Assembly (NCBI GenBank): GCA_024305745.1
Contig: JAHRBS010000010.1
Location: 317,501 to 381,500, forward strand
Length of the DNA stretch: 64,000 bases
Source: Polyporus tsugae
Taxonomy: Eukaryota > Basidiomycota > Agaricomycetes > Polyporales > Polyporaceae
Reading direction: 5' to 3'
The notes beneath the pieces are model-generated. The model was not told the DNA's origin and did no database searches. It was given only the letters and a program-made list of their open reading frames with translations. How positions within the stretch are numbered: position 1 is the stretch's first letter; every line of letters starts with the position of its first letter. The position numbers were made by a program, and so were the translations under genes. Positions 1 to 11,620 of this stretch are shown here, piece by piece.

Positions 1-374
1 GCCCCAGCGCAGCCGGAAAGTAGCCCAGTCTCCCCTCGGCCAGCAAGGTTAGTCCTCGTTCAGCTTCTCTCATCGCCCCTTGTTCTTCGCGTGGCGTCGC
101 TTCACCGGCCTCTCACTTCACCGTGCTTCATTCATTGTAGTGGGCGCGGTAATACTTAGCGATCTTGTCGCGGATTAGCGATAGACCCCATCCAGTGGGA
201 TCGTCGGCTCTGAAAACCCGCCCATTGTCTGTCTGTTGTGTGTGCTTTTACGTCTAACCTGTTAGGCTATCAACCGTTTGTGATATTTGAGCTCGGAATC
301 GACTTCTTGTCCCAACACGCTTCTTTCTCCCCTAACGTTCCCACCAAGCTTATCAGCCCCCCACCGCAGGTCCA
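1..374. other. upstream region of the first gene
   Basis: No coding frame is convincing here. The pyrimidine-rich stretch just before position 375 and possible splice signals (a GT after position 49 and a CAG near 370) make this likely to hold the promoter and 5' UTR, perhaps with a 5' UTR intron. The true transcription start is not visible. Confidence 0.4.
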
Positions 375-3300
375 ATGCAGAACATAACGCCCCGTGAGAT
401 GACCCCGTCGCCGTCGTTCCGCGAGAAACCGCGGACGATCAAAGCGAACTCAATGCCGAGCGTACCCTCCCTGGGCCAGATCCTCGCAAGCCAGAACCGC
501 GACGTGCAGATGATGTACCCCCAAGGACAGCAGCAGCAGCAGCAGCCGAGCCCGACCACGTCCAACTCGTCCCACCAGTCCCGCCGATCGCCACCCCCGA
601 CCTCGCGCATCTCGCCGACGTCCTCCAAGCTCGCCTCCGGCGCCACAGAGCGGCCGACGTCGCCCACAGCGCACCACCTCCACACCGCGTCGCTCCCGCA
701 ACTCGTCAGCCAGGCGCTCCCGAACCCGCACCACCCCCGGCCCGTCCCGCGCGGCGCGCCGCCGGCGTTCCTGAACCAGTTCCAGACCGAGGAGGAGAGA
801 TGGGCGGTGACGGACGAGCTGATGGCCAAGTTCGAGCGCGAGCACATGCAGAAGTTCGATCCGGAAGGCACGTCGGGCGTCGCGTACGCGGGCGGGGCGG
901 CGTCGAGCAGCGTTGGCAACTTGAACTTGAAGCGGAACGACTCGCTCGGCGTGCGCCCGCCCGCGAAGGACCCCGCGGTCGAACGCATCAGGGCGACGGA
1001 CCGTGGGTCTCCGAAGGACTCGGACGGGAGCGGGGGGGTCGCGAAGCGTCAGATGCCGATGAAGGAGCAGGGCGCGGGCGCGGGCGGCGCGGTGTCGCGC
1101 GAGAGCCCCACCGGTGGTGGCAAGGGCCACACGCGCGAGCGTTCGGGCACGGTCACGTCGCAGCAGCTCGCGGCGGCCCAGGGGGAGGTGCGGACGCCCG
1201 AGTACCGGGGCTCGCCGCAGTACCAGACCCCGATGTCGTCGCCTGGCGAGCGCACGGCGGGCTACACGCAGTACGTGCCCGAGAACTACCAGAGCCAGCA
1301 GCAGGGTGCGCAGCAGAACGTGGCGAGGAAGCCTATTCCGGCAGCTGTTGCTTCGGATGCGAGCGCGAGTCGTCTCACGCCCCCTGCTTCCTCCAAGCTG
1401 GTGACGAACAACACGCACACGCCCCCGCTCCAGGTCATGGGCTCGCGGCCTCCCGATCGCTCGCTTCCGTTACAGGAGCCCGAGGAGGACAACGGGCACG
1501 ACGACGACGAGCCAGAGTACAGTGATCGGCATCATGGATCGCCTACTCCTTCATCTGACGTGTACCCTAACGGCCACACGACACGTTACGACACCCGCCA
1601 CGAACGCAGAGATGACGATGACGATGAAACCCTTAACGAAGAAGGCGAAGAACAGCTGCAGCAAAACAAGAGCAGCGAGGACTCGGAGTCTGGGTTCACA
1701 CCGCGCTCTCCCTCGACGAGCCTGCCTGAGCGGACTCCCGTAGCGTACGGCCCGCAAACGAGTCAGTATGCGGAGAACCAGAAGACGATTCGCGCTGCCA
1801 AGCACCGCTCTGGGCCCACGGACCAGCTCGGTATGCGCAACTTCGATCTGACGATGTTCGAGCGCGACACGGTCAATAGCTTGAGGAGCAGCGGTACACA
1901 GGACGCTCCTCCCAACGCGACGCGTGAGCGTGCATCACAGTCGCCTCAGCAGCCGCCTTCAACAGCCCAGGCAGAGCTTCCCAGACAGCAGATCCCACTA
2001 TACGATCCTCGTCAGTATCCGATAAACTTGAACAACGTCCTAGATCAACGATTGGGCTACGGGTGGAACCATTCCAGCGCCCAGTCGGACGACATGCAAA
2101 GTCTCTTCGACGACCCGACGTCCTCGTATCTCCAAACGTTCCTTCGCTCGGCGAGCGCCCGCCCCGGTGCCCCCGTTCCGCCCACGCCCCAGAGCCACAC
2201 CGCCGCCCCGTCCCCATCCCCGCTCATCTCCGCCATGCCCTCGGACATCGAGCCCCGCCAGATCGGCTCGCCATACCCTTACCCGTTCACGCACATCCGC
2301 CGCTCGACGATGTCCAGCTCGCTCCAGGCGCCGTCCACGAGCTATGACATGAACAACCCGGCCATCATCCGCGAGCAGCTCGCGCTCCAGATGCAGATCT
2401 ACGCGCTCAACAACGGTCTCGCCCCGCCGTCGTCCGAGTCCGCGTTCTCCCCGTCCTCGACGCCTTTCCCGGGCCCAGGGTACAACCCGTGGGCGTTCGT
2501 GCCCGCGGGCGGAGGCCTCGGGCTGAACGCGCAGACAGTCGCGGCGAGCATCCGGTCGAGCCCGAGCCACGAGCCCGTGAACCTGCCGCCCCCACCCGCC
2601 ATGCGCGGGCGCGGGCTGCGGCGGCGCGACCAGAACGGGCACTCGCGTGCGCAGATGCAGACGGCGCGGACTGGTGTGCGACGCGTGAAGCCGCCTCCGC
2701 GCGTCGACAGCACACAGCCGAGGGAGACGAGCCCGGAGCCGTCGTCCGGCGAGGAGACCGCGGGCGAGGAGCGCTTCGTCGACCAGTACGAGCAGGAGCT
2801 GGACGGGATCGTGAACGGGAAGGGGCGAGAGTGGAACGGGACGGAGATCGAGGCGTCTCCTCCAGAAGAGGAGGACGGGGAGTGGGTGGACGAGGAGGAG
2901 GACGAGGAGGAGGAGGATCTGTTGGACCTCGAGTTCCACCCTTCGTACGTGAGCAACCCGCAGAAGCGGCGGAGGCGGTTCGACACGCGCTGGGATGCGC
3001 TGGCCCAAGCGGTGAGTTCCCCCGTCGAACGGCTCAACAGCTCATTTCATCTGATTCTCATTGTGCCCGGATAGTTCCAAGCCCTCGATCGCGAGACCGA
3101 CGCCACGCTGGTCGTCCTCGCCGCCCCGTCCCACACCACGAAGCTCCACTCTCTAACGTCCAGGTCGCTCCGCCGAGACCCAGCGCTCACCAACTCGACC
3201 GCGCTCGCGAGCGTGCGCCGCTCCTTCTCGCACCTCGCATCGCAGCGTCGCGCGGCGCGCAAGGCGCAGCGCATGTCCCTGGCAGAACGTCTGTCGAACC

Positions 3301-3554
3301 GCTCCGACTCGTCCGCAGACGGCTCGCCGGGTTCTGGCACCCCCAAAGAGATGGACCTCCGTCGCGCTCTGGAAGCTGCTCTCGGCAGCCTTGGTGCGCT
3401 CTCGACGATCTACGAGCAGCGGGAGGCGCGTTGGCGCGACGAGATGCGGAGGCTGAACGACGACCGCGAGCACGTCGAGCTTTTGTTGCACCAGGCGTTG
3501 GGTCCGGTGATGCCAATAAACGGGCAGGCCGGTGCCAATATTAATGGAGCCTGA
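375..3554 (+). CDS. large disordered basidiomycete protein of unknown function
   Basis: Two exons, 375-3011 and 3075-3554, joined across a 63-nt GT-AG intron in phase 0, give 1038 residues. I do not recognise the family. Most of the protein is low complexity: a short poly-Gln run near residue 52, long Ser/Pro/Gln stretches, an acidic run (about residues 835-855) just before the C-terminal third. The ordered part is at the end: after the intron comes a charged region with an Arg-rich stretch (LASQRRAARKAQR) and a probable coiled coil near the C-terminus (REARWRDEMRRLNDDREHVE). That layout would suit a nuclear or signalling scaffold, but this is inference. The ATG is the first in frame and follows a pyrimidine tract. 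Confidence 0.8.
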
Positions 3555-4423
3555 TGTTTTGCTTCGGATTGTATCAGTGCCACGACGTGTGTGTGTGTGT
3601 ATGTTATTCAGCAGATCTGAGCCGGTCACGGTCTCTCTGTACAATTACGTAGGTCTCGCGATCGGGTGTATCGTACCAGTGTTGTTCCATTATGTCGGTG
3701 TTCCTCCATGTAGCTTCCATACATGCCACAATATGCACGAGGACACCATGTGTCCGCTTCGAGTCCGACCGATGACCGTTCAGGTCGTCTGTGCACTGGG
3801 TGGCAGCAGGTCCAGGTGAGTTCTTGACATACCTTCCAAGCGCCCAACCGGGACCTGCTTAAACCTTGACGATTCGCACTCTGTTCCACCTGAGCACTAC
3901 ACCTGCCTATTCTGACCTGCATCCTAACCTCCTCTCTCAATGACGATACAACAACTCCGCCACGAATCCGATCATCGCTCGGAGAACGAGATCCTCGGCG
4001 TCGCCATCATGGTCAACGCCAGGAACGTCCAAGGAAGTGTTCTCTGTCGCGCCGCTACCAGCTTTAGAAGGTGCATCGGCATTCGCTGACTCGAAATCCT
4101 CGCGGCGCACACGCTTTACGCGTTCTGTCTGAGAAGGTCGGCAAACTCGGCTGCATGGCTGCATGCTGTCGAAATCCGAGGACGAATGAGGTTTGAAGGC
4201 GCCGAGGTGAGTCCACGCTCTTCCAGTTCCTTCATCTGAATCAATTCTCTGGGTCTCGTTTCTCCCTTGTTACCATTATCTGGTCCACCTTGTTCTAATC
4301 TGTCACTTGACTAGGCCTTCAGACAAAATTTGGACACAGGGTCTCCCAGACGATCCGTCCACGTAGCCCCGCGTCACGCCCACTCGGTCCAGCGATCTGA
4401 ATCGTGTTCATGCAAAGACCCTG
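3555..4423. other. intergenic region with a possible upstream exon
   Basis: The first part is the 3' UTR of the preceding gene with a short GT repeat near 3590. A good intron (GTGAGT at about 4208, TAG at about 4316) suggests that transcription of the next gene starts upstream, around 3940-4200, but no reading frame there joins cleanly to the downstream exons. A 75-codon open frame on the minus strand (3937-4164) has no recognisable content. Confidence 0.35.
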
Positions 4424-6454
4424 ATGAAGCGGCCCTTGAAGGAAGAACACGGAGATGAGGGGATCCCGGAACAGAACGGTGTGGGCAGCAGGTGTGTCTT
4501 CAGAGTCCAGTGCTTTCTTCCATGCCTCAAGGAAGCGCGGCATAGGGATGAAAATCGGACCGCGGAGGTAGCAAAGCCAGAAGCTCAGGACAGCAGCGCT
4601 CTGCACAGGCTCCTCGCGGAAAAAGATGCGGAGATAGCAGCTTTGAAGCAGAAGCTAGCGAGCTATGAACAACAAGCGTCCATGGAAGGATCTTCCAAGG
4701 CCCCTAGCCCGAGCAAGGTGACCACAGTGTTGGTGAGCACTCGCCCTCATAGCTTGCGTACCGCGCCACCCAACCATGCTTCCCCTTCTGGCAGAGGATA
4801 CCAAGAAGCTCGCGGGCACGAGGACGAGTGGTCCAGAGTGGTGGCCGGCCGGAGGGCAGTCGAGTCAAGCCGATGAAGATCGGCGGCTCCGACGAGGAAG
4901 ACGCCGCTGAGCCCGTGCGTCCAGACCTTGCGCGGGTACATTCATCTCCGCCTCCCAAGAAGAAGCCAGTGGATCTATCGGACGTCATCGAGCTCACTGA
5001 TTCCGAGCCCGATGTGGAGATCGTCGCTGCGACCACGGCTAAACGCCGTAGGAAGGGTCCTGGAGAGACGAAAGAGGAAGTTGTGGTAAAATCTGAAAAC
5101 CATGTCTTGTCGGAGAGCTCACGGCGAAAACAGCGGAAGCTCAGCCATGCTGGTGAGTTTCTGCGTCTGATAGTTTGGGGGTTATTGTGATCAAGCGTCG
5201 GACCTGATCAGCTGAGATTACACAAGACGAGATTCCTGAAACGAAGCCTAGAGACACGGAGATTCCGAGGGAACTTGACTGGAAGCTGCGGGTACCGGCT
5301 GTGATGCGACCCGGGAAATGGAAGGGCGAGGTATGTTGGCATGATACGTTCGATTCCTCACTTTCCACTTCTCCTCTCTGACATCACCTTCCCAAGCCAT
5401 CGAAAAAGGAAGAAGAGCTTCAACAGCTTCTTCATTCACATGATGCAACCCCCGCTGGAGACGATTCTCATCCGCCATTGGCAACGGGCACGCGAGATGG
5501 CACCGCGGTCAGACAGCTCGCTAATGTACGTGTATCCACCTTCCCACCTTTCGAACGTTTATGGCTTCAAGTTCATTACTAACTTTGTCGTTTTAGCCCC
5601 AAGCAGAGGTGAAGAAAGAGTTCCTCCTCAAGGAAGAAGACCTTCTCCAGCTCGTCGCTCCCTCCGCTCTGCGACCCTACCCCATCTCTCTCCCAGAGCG
5701 CCAACGCTCCGTCACCGTGACCCGCGAGCAACTCAAGGAACGATTCGGGGGGAACACGATGGAGACGTTCCCCCGGCCCAGCGCTGCGCGCATCGCAGAA
5801 CACGGCTACGACAACTTCATGTGCATCAATCTTCTCTGGAACCCACACGGGCCGCAGATCCCGGGACACGGCGGATTGTTTTTCGAGACCACGGTGTGGC
5901 CGGGCGATCCGTGGACGGCGAACTCGAAGCATTCCGCCGTGCAGGTGCTGTTTACGCGGCTCGCGCAGGGCAAGTGGCTGTACCATGGCGAGTACGAGTT
6001 GAGCAGGGCTACGCCGCTGAGCGTGGAGCAGTGGAACGGGATGCACGAAACGGTGCGTGACTCGGAGACGCGTTCGATCTCGACTGGACCTTGCCGCTGA
6101 GCACTGAACCTTTCGTAGAATCGTGCGATATGGCCCAAGGAGATCGCGGAGAGGAAATGGGGGGGTCCCGTCCGTGCCCGCGTTCACCTCCGCCGGACGC
6201 TCGGTCGCGAACCGACCCGACCCGAGGTAAAGGATGCACAGGGGAAGTTCAAGAATATCACGGTGGCAGACATCCGAGCGTCGCTCGATTCTGGAGAGGA
6301 GGTGTGTCTGTCTAACATCCCATTGTGGTCGTCTTATGATGAATTATACGTTCTAAGCGCTTTCCCGCAGAGCATCCAGGCATGGTCGATGAAGTGCGTC
6401 GGATACAACGAGGAGTTCCAGAAAGAGATGGTCCGGCTCGTCAGGGGGAACTGA
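4424..6454 (+). CDS. DUF6697 domain protein
   Basis: Seven exons (4424-4732, 4795-5152, 5212-5330, 5397-5525, 5597-6052, 6119-6301, 6371-6454) sum to 1638 nt, 545 residues, with all joins in frame. The N-terminal part has a short coiled coil (LLAEKDAEIAALKQKLASYE), followed by an acidic and basic linker with a likely nuclear signal (AKRRRKG) and a segment resembling a SUMO-interacting motif (VIELTDSEPD). The C-terminal half carries the conserved block I associate with DUF6697 of basidiomycetes: FPRPSAARIAEHGYDNFMC, then NLLWNPHGPQIPGHGG, and KWLYHGEYEL. Function is unknown; nuclear location is inferred. The start is the weak point, because coding-like sequence and an intron lie upstream. Confidence 0.78.
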
Positions 6455-7051
6455 GCAATGCAGAACGGGCGGCGGACACGCGTCTGCTACTCCGAATTTG
6501 TTGCACGCAACACCCCGGTCGCGTGTTTTGGAGACAACTCTCTGCAGGCGAATGACCTTCCAGTGAGTTCTTCGGAGATGGATAGCTTCCGATTCTCAGG
6601 AGGCAGAAGAGCGTATGATGGTATATTGTGTCTGTCTATGCAATGAATTCCACAGGGCCAACGACCCCTGCCTCGTATGGGACTACATGAAAGGATGGGG
6701 ACTCCCCTGTCGGTGTATTACAGGAATATGACACCGCTACGGACGAGGGGAATCCTGCAAGGTGTGGCTGTGCAAGTGACCCCTGCCACCGTCCGGTACT
6801 CCCACACGGGGCAGCGGAACCAAGGCCAGGAATGAACATACCGTTTCTGGTTGACCGAGAACGGACGTGCGGACTTGGCGAACGAGCAGAGACCCCTCGG
6901 ACCTGCGGATGTCAGCGACATGGGCCAGTAAACAGGCAGCCTGAGGGAGCTAGCCCTGGGTTCAAAAGAGCTTCGTCAACCGCGCTAATCACATTCCCCA
7001 GCCTAACAGCTCGCACCCACATCAGTCCAACGCGCTCAAGGACCGCCCACC
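6455..7051. other. intergenic region
   Basis: 3' flank of the DUF6697 gene and promoter of the secreted protein at 7052. No gene, RNA or clear repeat seen. Confidence 0.5.
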
Positions 7052-7784
7052 ATGTTCACGAAGACCGCCCTCGTCAAGTTCGCCCTCGTTCCCCTCGCGG
7101 CTATGACGCTCCTCGCCCAGGTCGCGTCTGCATCGTCCACTGCTCTCCAGCACCGCCAGGACAACGACACCTCTTCGGACGACTTCTGGCCGCCGCCTCC
7201 TGATGACTGCCGCCCGGGCAGGAGCCACCTGCCAAAGATTGTCAAGCCAGACAGAGACACGGTGTGGCGTGTCGGCGAGTGGCGGGTGGTCCGCTGGTGA
7301 GCTCCCTCCGCTGCATCTGCCGTCCGAATGTACGTGTACGTGTGCCAGTGCCAACGAGCATTATTTTTGTGATGTGCGCAGGGAGAAATGGCGGGACGGC
7401 TTGGGTCACGACGACGATTCGAAAGACGACAAGGACGACGAGGGCGGCTCCCGCTGCAAACCCTGGCTTGTCCTCCTCAAGCGCCACGGCGACAATTTCC
7501 GTCCGAGTGAGCCATCCCGTTCTTTCCGTTGTCCGGAGAAGAGGGATGCTGACCACCGGTGCGCAGTCGTCCTCACTACGAACTTCGAACTCGATGACGG
7601 CCCGGGCTCTGTCGAGGTCGCCGTACCCAATGTCAGGCCCGATGACGACTACGCTGTCGTCCGTAAGTCTGTCCGCATATGTTGGAAGGATTTCGAGGGC
7701 TTACATGTACGTGACATTGCAGTGTACCTCGGGAGACTGCAGAGCAGGAGCGATAGGTTCAAGATCAAGAAGCGGAACGACTGA
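7052..7784 (+). CDS. small secreted Kre9/KNH-like Ig-fold protein
   Basis: Four exons: the first ends at 7296, the second starts at 7382, and the later joins are in frame, ending at TGA 7782-7784. A signal peptide (MFTKTALVKFALVPLAAMTL, ending near LAQVASA) precedes a short propeptide. The body follows the Kre9/KNH N-terminal Ig-like pattern of fungal cell-wall and GPI-anchored Ser/Thr-rich proteins: a W-x-V-G turn (TVWRVGEWRVVRW), a strand PWLVLLKRHGD, FELDDGPGSVEVAVPNV, then DYAVVLYLG and a final DRFKI strand. Odd points are a very acidic insert (DDDSKDDKDDEGG) and a basic C-terminus without the usual Ser/Thr tail or GPI signal. Probably extracellular or wall-bound; the family assignment is by pattern only. 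Confidence 0.7.
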
Positions 7785-8649
7785 TGGGGGTGGTGGTGGT
7801 GGTGCAAGAACGTCGACAAGGATGACAACTTGACAAGGCCGGGAAAGATGGAAATGACGGAAAATATGGAGGAGATTTCAAGAATGACGATTGACTAAAC
7901 GAAGGACCCCTCTAGATTATGAGTTTCGCCGCTTCCGTTGGTTTGACCTCAGACTTGATACCTTGCGATTCCAATTGGGCCGACGTAAATATTAACGGTT
8001 TTTTTTCGGCCAAGTAGGTATATCGACTAAAAACCAGGCATATTGGGAAAGGAATCCCGTTCTTGCGTGCTCACTTCCGCCGTCTGGTCGAGGCAAACTA
8101 TAACGCGATGGAGTTGTCAATGCCAGTCGCAGAAGATTTAAAGTTCTGAAAGGCCTCGCGAGCGTCTACGTTACCTTTTGTGGATATCGTCCAAAACCGG
8201 CTAAAGTCGGAATATATCGGTTTGACACAAGTCGTTGAAGGCACTCAGGCACTGCGGTAGTCAAATGCCCCTCTTACTTTCCATTCAGCACCAACCTTAT
8301 GAAGGACCGTGTCGAGAAAACGACATATGTACTGTCGAAAAAGAGAAGTTATCTTAATATCAATCGCGTTCGCGTCCGCACCTCCTAGCGCGAGGGATCG
8401 CGTCTGAATCGCACACAGGAACTTGATGCCAGTTTGACCCCGAAGAAATAATCCATTACTACGATCGCAACACATTATAAGACATTATGAAGTGAAGTTG
8501 GACGTTGTCGGTTGTCGTCAAAAACGAAAGCGAATAAAGATAACGGAGGTGTTCCTCCTCGGCGCGCATGATCATGATGGTGGTCGTGACTCGCGAGTCG
8601 TCCCCACCCCCGGTCAACGGGGATAGGATTTTTTTGTGCGCGAGGGCGC
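7785..8649. other. intergenic region between converging genes
   Basis: A GGT-repeat run follows the stop of the Kre9-like gene and may be a recently lost C-terminal extension. The rest is AT-richer 3' flank. No gene seen. Confidence 0.45.
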
Positions 8650-9834
8650 TCAGAAAGCACTACCCTTCGCGGACTGGATCCAAGCGGAGTCCGCGTGGGG
8701 GAACTGCGAACATAGGGGGGATTAGACAACGGAAACATGGGGAGGGGGGGGGGTCGGAGAGGAGAAGACTCTGAGGACGCACCTGCCAGACCATGACACC
8801 AGCGTTCCAGCCCTTGGCCTTGGCCTGCTTCACGCACGTGCCGAGCGTGGCGGGGTCGATGAAGCCGTTGGACGCATCAGCAGCGGTCGCGGGCTTGCCG
8901 ATGACGAGCTTGTTGAGGGGGATGCCGTGCTTGGGGATCTCGAACAGCGACGTGCCGGGGAACGCACCGCCCGAGGTGGTGAGCAGACCCTCGCAGTTGG
9001 CGTACAGGCCCTGGTTGTAGAACTGGACGTTGTACTGTCGACGAGGAAACGAGAGTTAGACACCGCACAATGCAATCACGAAGGATCGAGCCGAAGACGT
9101 ACCCAGTCGATGAGCGAGCCGACGTTCTTGTTGATCGTCACGTATGCACCGGCAGCGAACTGGTGGCTGGGGGCGAGCCAGGGTGCGAGCGGCGCGTGCG
9201 TCAAGATGAACTGGCCCTTGGGGAGCGTCTTGCGCAGCGTCTGCGTGAAAGTGGTGACCCACTTCTCGGCCGCTCCGTCGCCCTTGTTCATCGCCTGGAG
9301 GTCCTCGTAGTCGACGTCGATGCCGTCAAGCTTGTTGTCCTTGACGAACTTGGCCATCGTGTTCCCGGTGCCGACGGGGTCCGCGTTCGAGGTCGTGGGG
9401 GTGTCGGTCGAACCGAACGCGGAGGCGATGATCTTGATACCGGCCTTCGAGTACTCGGACTTCTTTGCGCTCTTGGTTGCAGCTGGGAGTGCGGCCCACC
9501 GGCCCGCCTGGTCGAGCGCACCCTGGAGGGTGAGGAACGACAACGCAACGACGTTGTAGCCCTATGAAAAAGTAGATGTCAGTCAGCAAAGGTGGCCAGG
9601 CTGAGCGATTGCCAGCACGACGCTCACCTTGAGCTGGGTGGCCGGGGGAAGGACGTCCGTAACGAAGTTGTCCGAGTAGATGACAAATCGCGAGGTTGGG
9701 GCAACAGCGCGTGCGGACAACGAGGAGACGTCACCGTCAGCGGGGGCAGGGGCAGCAGCGACGAGGACGTTGCCCGTGGACGCTAGCGCCAGAGCGATAG
9801 TGATGGTGGTGATCGTGCGAGCGGGGGAGAACAT
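8650..9834 (-). CDS. secreted GH18 chitinase-like protein (copy A)
   Basis: Four exons read on the minus strand: 9834-9628, 9561-9103, 9034-8783, 8703-8650; total 972 nt, 323 residues. A signal peptide (MFSPARTITTITIALALAST) and short propeptide ending in LSAR precede a GH18 TIM-barrel domain. The catalytic signature DGIDVDYED is present with the acid glutamate near residue 155, and the strand KIIASAFGS precedes it. The likely role is hydrolysis of chitin or another GlcNAc polymer outside the cell or in the wall. Exons 2 and 3 are identical in length (459 and 252 nt) to those of the copy at 59188-60560, so the two are duplicates. The ATG at 9834 is preferred because the 5' leader aligns with that of copy B up to it. 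Confidence 0.9.
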
Positions 9835-9979
9835 TTCTAGGACGTTATAAAAAGATAGTGACAACAACAAAGGGTGTGGAAGAAGAATGTCAAAAGCCGA
9901 CTAGCGGACTTGAGAAATGTGAAGACGAAAGATAGTAAGGGAGCGGGGGCTGAGGTTCATCGACCCCTCCTCCCCGAGC

Positions 9980-9985
9980 TTTATA
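9980..9985 (-). promoter_or_regulatory. TATA box of chitinase A
   Basis: TATAAA read on the minus strand, about 146 nt before the ATG. The leader between it and the ATG shares long stretches with the leader of chitinase B (AACCTCAG, CCGCTCCCTTACTATCTTTCG, TTCACATTTCTCAA). Confidence 0.7.
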
Positions 9986-11057
9986 CTTGTTGCACATAGG
10001 TATGCGCGCGCCAACACGACGAAGATGACGCGGACTCACTAGCGGATACATTGCGGAATAGCGTCTCGCAGCACGCGGTTACATGCGTCTTCGGAGATGG
10101 TGCATGCATGATGTAGAGCGCATCGCGCTCAGCACCACAGCTCGTGACCTGGACGAGCCTGGATGGTCCGGGCTATACCTGATACCTGTTGGGACGATTC
10201 GGAGCAATCGTTGGGCTATCCTCCGCCAGTCAGGCTTAACTGCGCGGAATGATCCCCACGTATCGGTACGACCTAGCCAACACGAGTAACACTCGGAACT
10301 CTGTGGGATAACCGAACCCAAACAGTCTCAATCACCGCATGGGTGCGGTGCGGACTGTGGACTTCGTTTGAATACTACCAACCATCCTCTTGTTGGACGA
10401 CGGCCGACTACTGCGAACTAGGTAGTGGTAAGCGAAAGGGGGAGGGGGGGTGATGCGGCGTAAGATGAAGTAAATACTCACCTGTTGGTGGCCATCCGGA
10501 CAGGGTGTAGCGAAAACTGGTGGTCGTGATGCCGCCATGCTGGAGGCCAGAGTGGTTTTAGTGCCGATGGATAGGGTCGGCGCTGTCACGCTGTTGTGCT
10601 TGAAACTGTGCATGACACAGACGCTAGTACTGTATGGTGTCCCTACATAGGTTTGAAGGCTGATTCCTGTGTTCTAAGTCTAGGTCAGTGATTGGAGCTT
10701 GCAAACGGCATCCATCAAGCTGAACACATCACCGTTGCTCTCGTGAACCCGCAGTTTCCCGGTGGAGCACGATACCGTCGGAGACGCTGAGATTGCTTTC
10801 TCGAAAGCATCGTCAACCTCAAGAAAGTTGTGGTGGACACATGAAGAAGACTAGAAAAGAGGATGACGAACTCCGTTGGTTGAACGAGGTTGCAGCGGTG
10901 GCAGTGTTGAACCTGACTTGGTTACAGCCCGTGGCACAGCTTGAGCTTGATCTCCGAAGGTACAATTATGAATCGGGGTCCGATCGAGGTCATTCATGGT
11001 TTCCACAGTGACATACGTAGTCAACCTCAGAACTCGAGGGAATTGACCAAAAATGCC
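9986..11057. other. intergenic region
   Basis: About 1.1 kb without a supportable gene. Open frames are short and lack domain content or splice signals. Confidence 0.45.
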
Positions 11058-11620
11058 TCAGTCGCCCTCAAGTCCAAGCCCTGACTCAGCACCACTGGTT
11101 CCAACCTCAGCGGTCCCATACGGCGTAGATAGCCCGGCGTCTCGAGAGTCGAAGCTCTGCCCCGCAAACAACAAGCCGGAGGTATCGTCTACTTGCCGCG
11201 GTATCCGGAGCCTCCGCGCCGAGGCGGTTCCCTTGAGCCCCTCAAAGTCGATGTGCACGAGCGGCGGCTCGCCCGGGGAGCTCGTTGTCAGCCACGTGTG
11301 GAGGTTGATGAACACGGCGCGCGCGAGCCGCCCGCCCTCGAACGCCGCGTAGCCCGACACGTTCGGATCATCCACGGCCAGCTCGATGACCTGGGGCTGG
11401 CCAGTGGGTATTGATGAGGATTCCCCCGTAGTACGCGGGCTGTACGTGCGGCGGCTGAGGCGGTTGATGGGCGAGCCGTGAGTCGTTGGTGGAGCGGTTG
11501 AGGCTGACGGGCTGAAACTGTTCGTCATAAACGGTGGCGAGCTCAGCGCTCTAATAGGGAGACACAGGAGCGAGGGCGGAGACTTACAAAGTTATACTTG
11601 AAACCGAGGCCCTCGTGCCC
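11058..11620 (-). pseudogene. GH79 (beta-glucuronidase/heparanase-type) C-terminal remnant
   Basis: On the minus strand, a 156-codon open stretch (11525-11058) matches the C-terminal beta-sandwich of GH79 enzymes: VIELAVDDPNVSGYAAFEGG, RLARAVFINLHTWL, VHIDFEGLKGTA, then VDDTSGLLFAGQSFDS. Just upstream, in other frames, are further GH79-like pieces: GFKYNF, a 37-nt GT-AG intron (11551-11587), SAELATVYDEQF and VQPAYYGGIL. The join between VQPAYYGGIL and TGQPQVIELAV needs a frame change near 11430, and the whole catalytic barrel is missing. So this is the dead 3' end of a GH79 gene. Family assignment rests on remembered family patterns, not a search. Confidence 0.65.

Noticed and set aside
450..1418. 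322-codon Arg-rich minus-strand frame
   Set aside because: Antisense shadow of the first gene, typical of GC-rich third positions; no promoter or intron structure.
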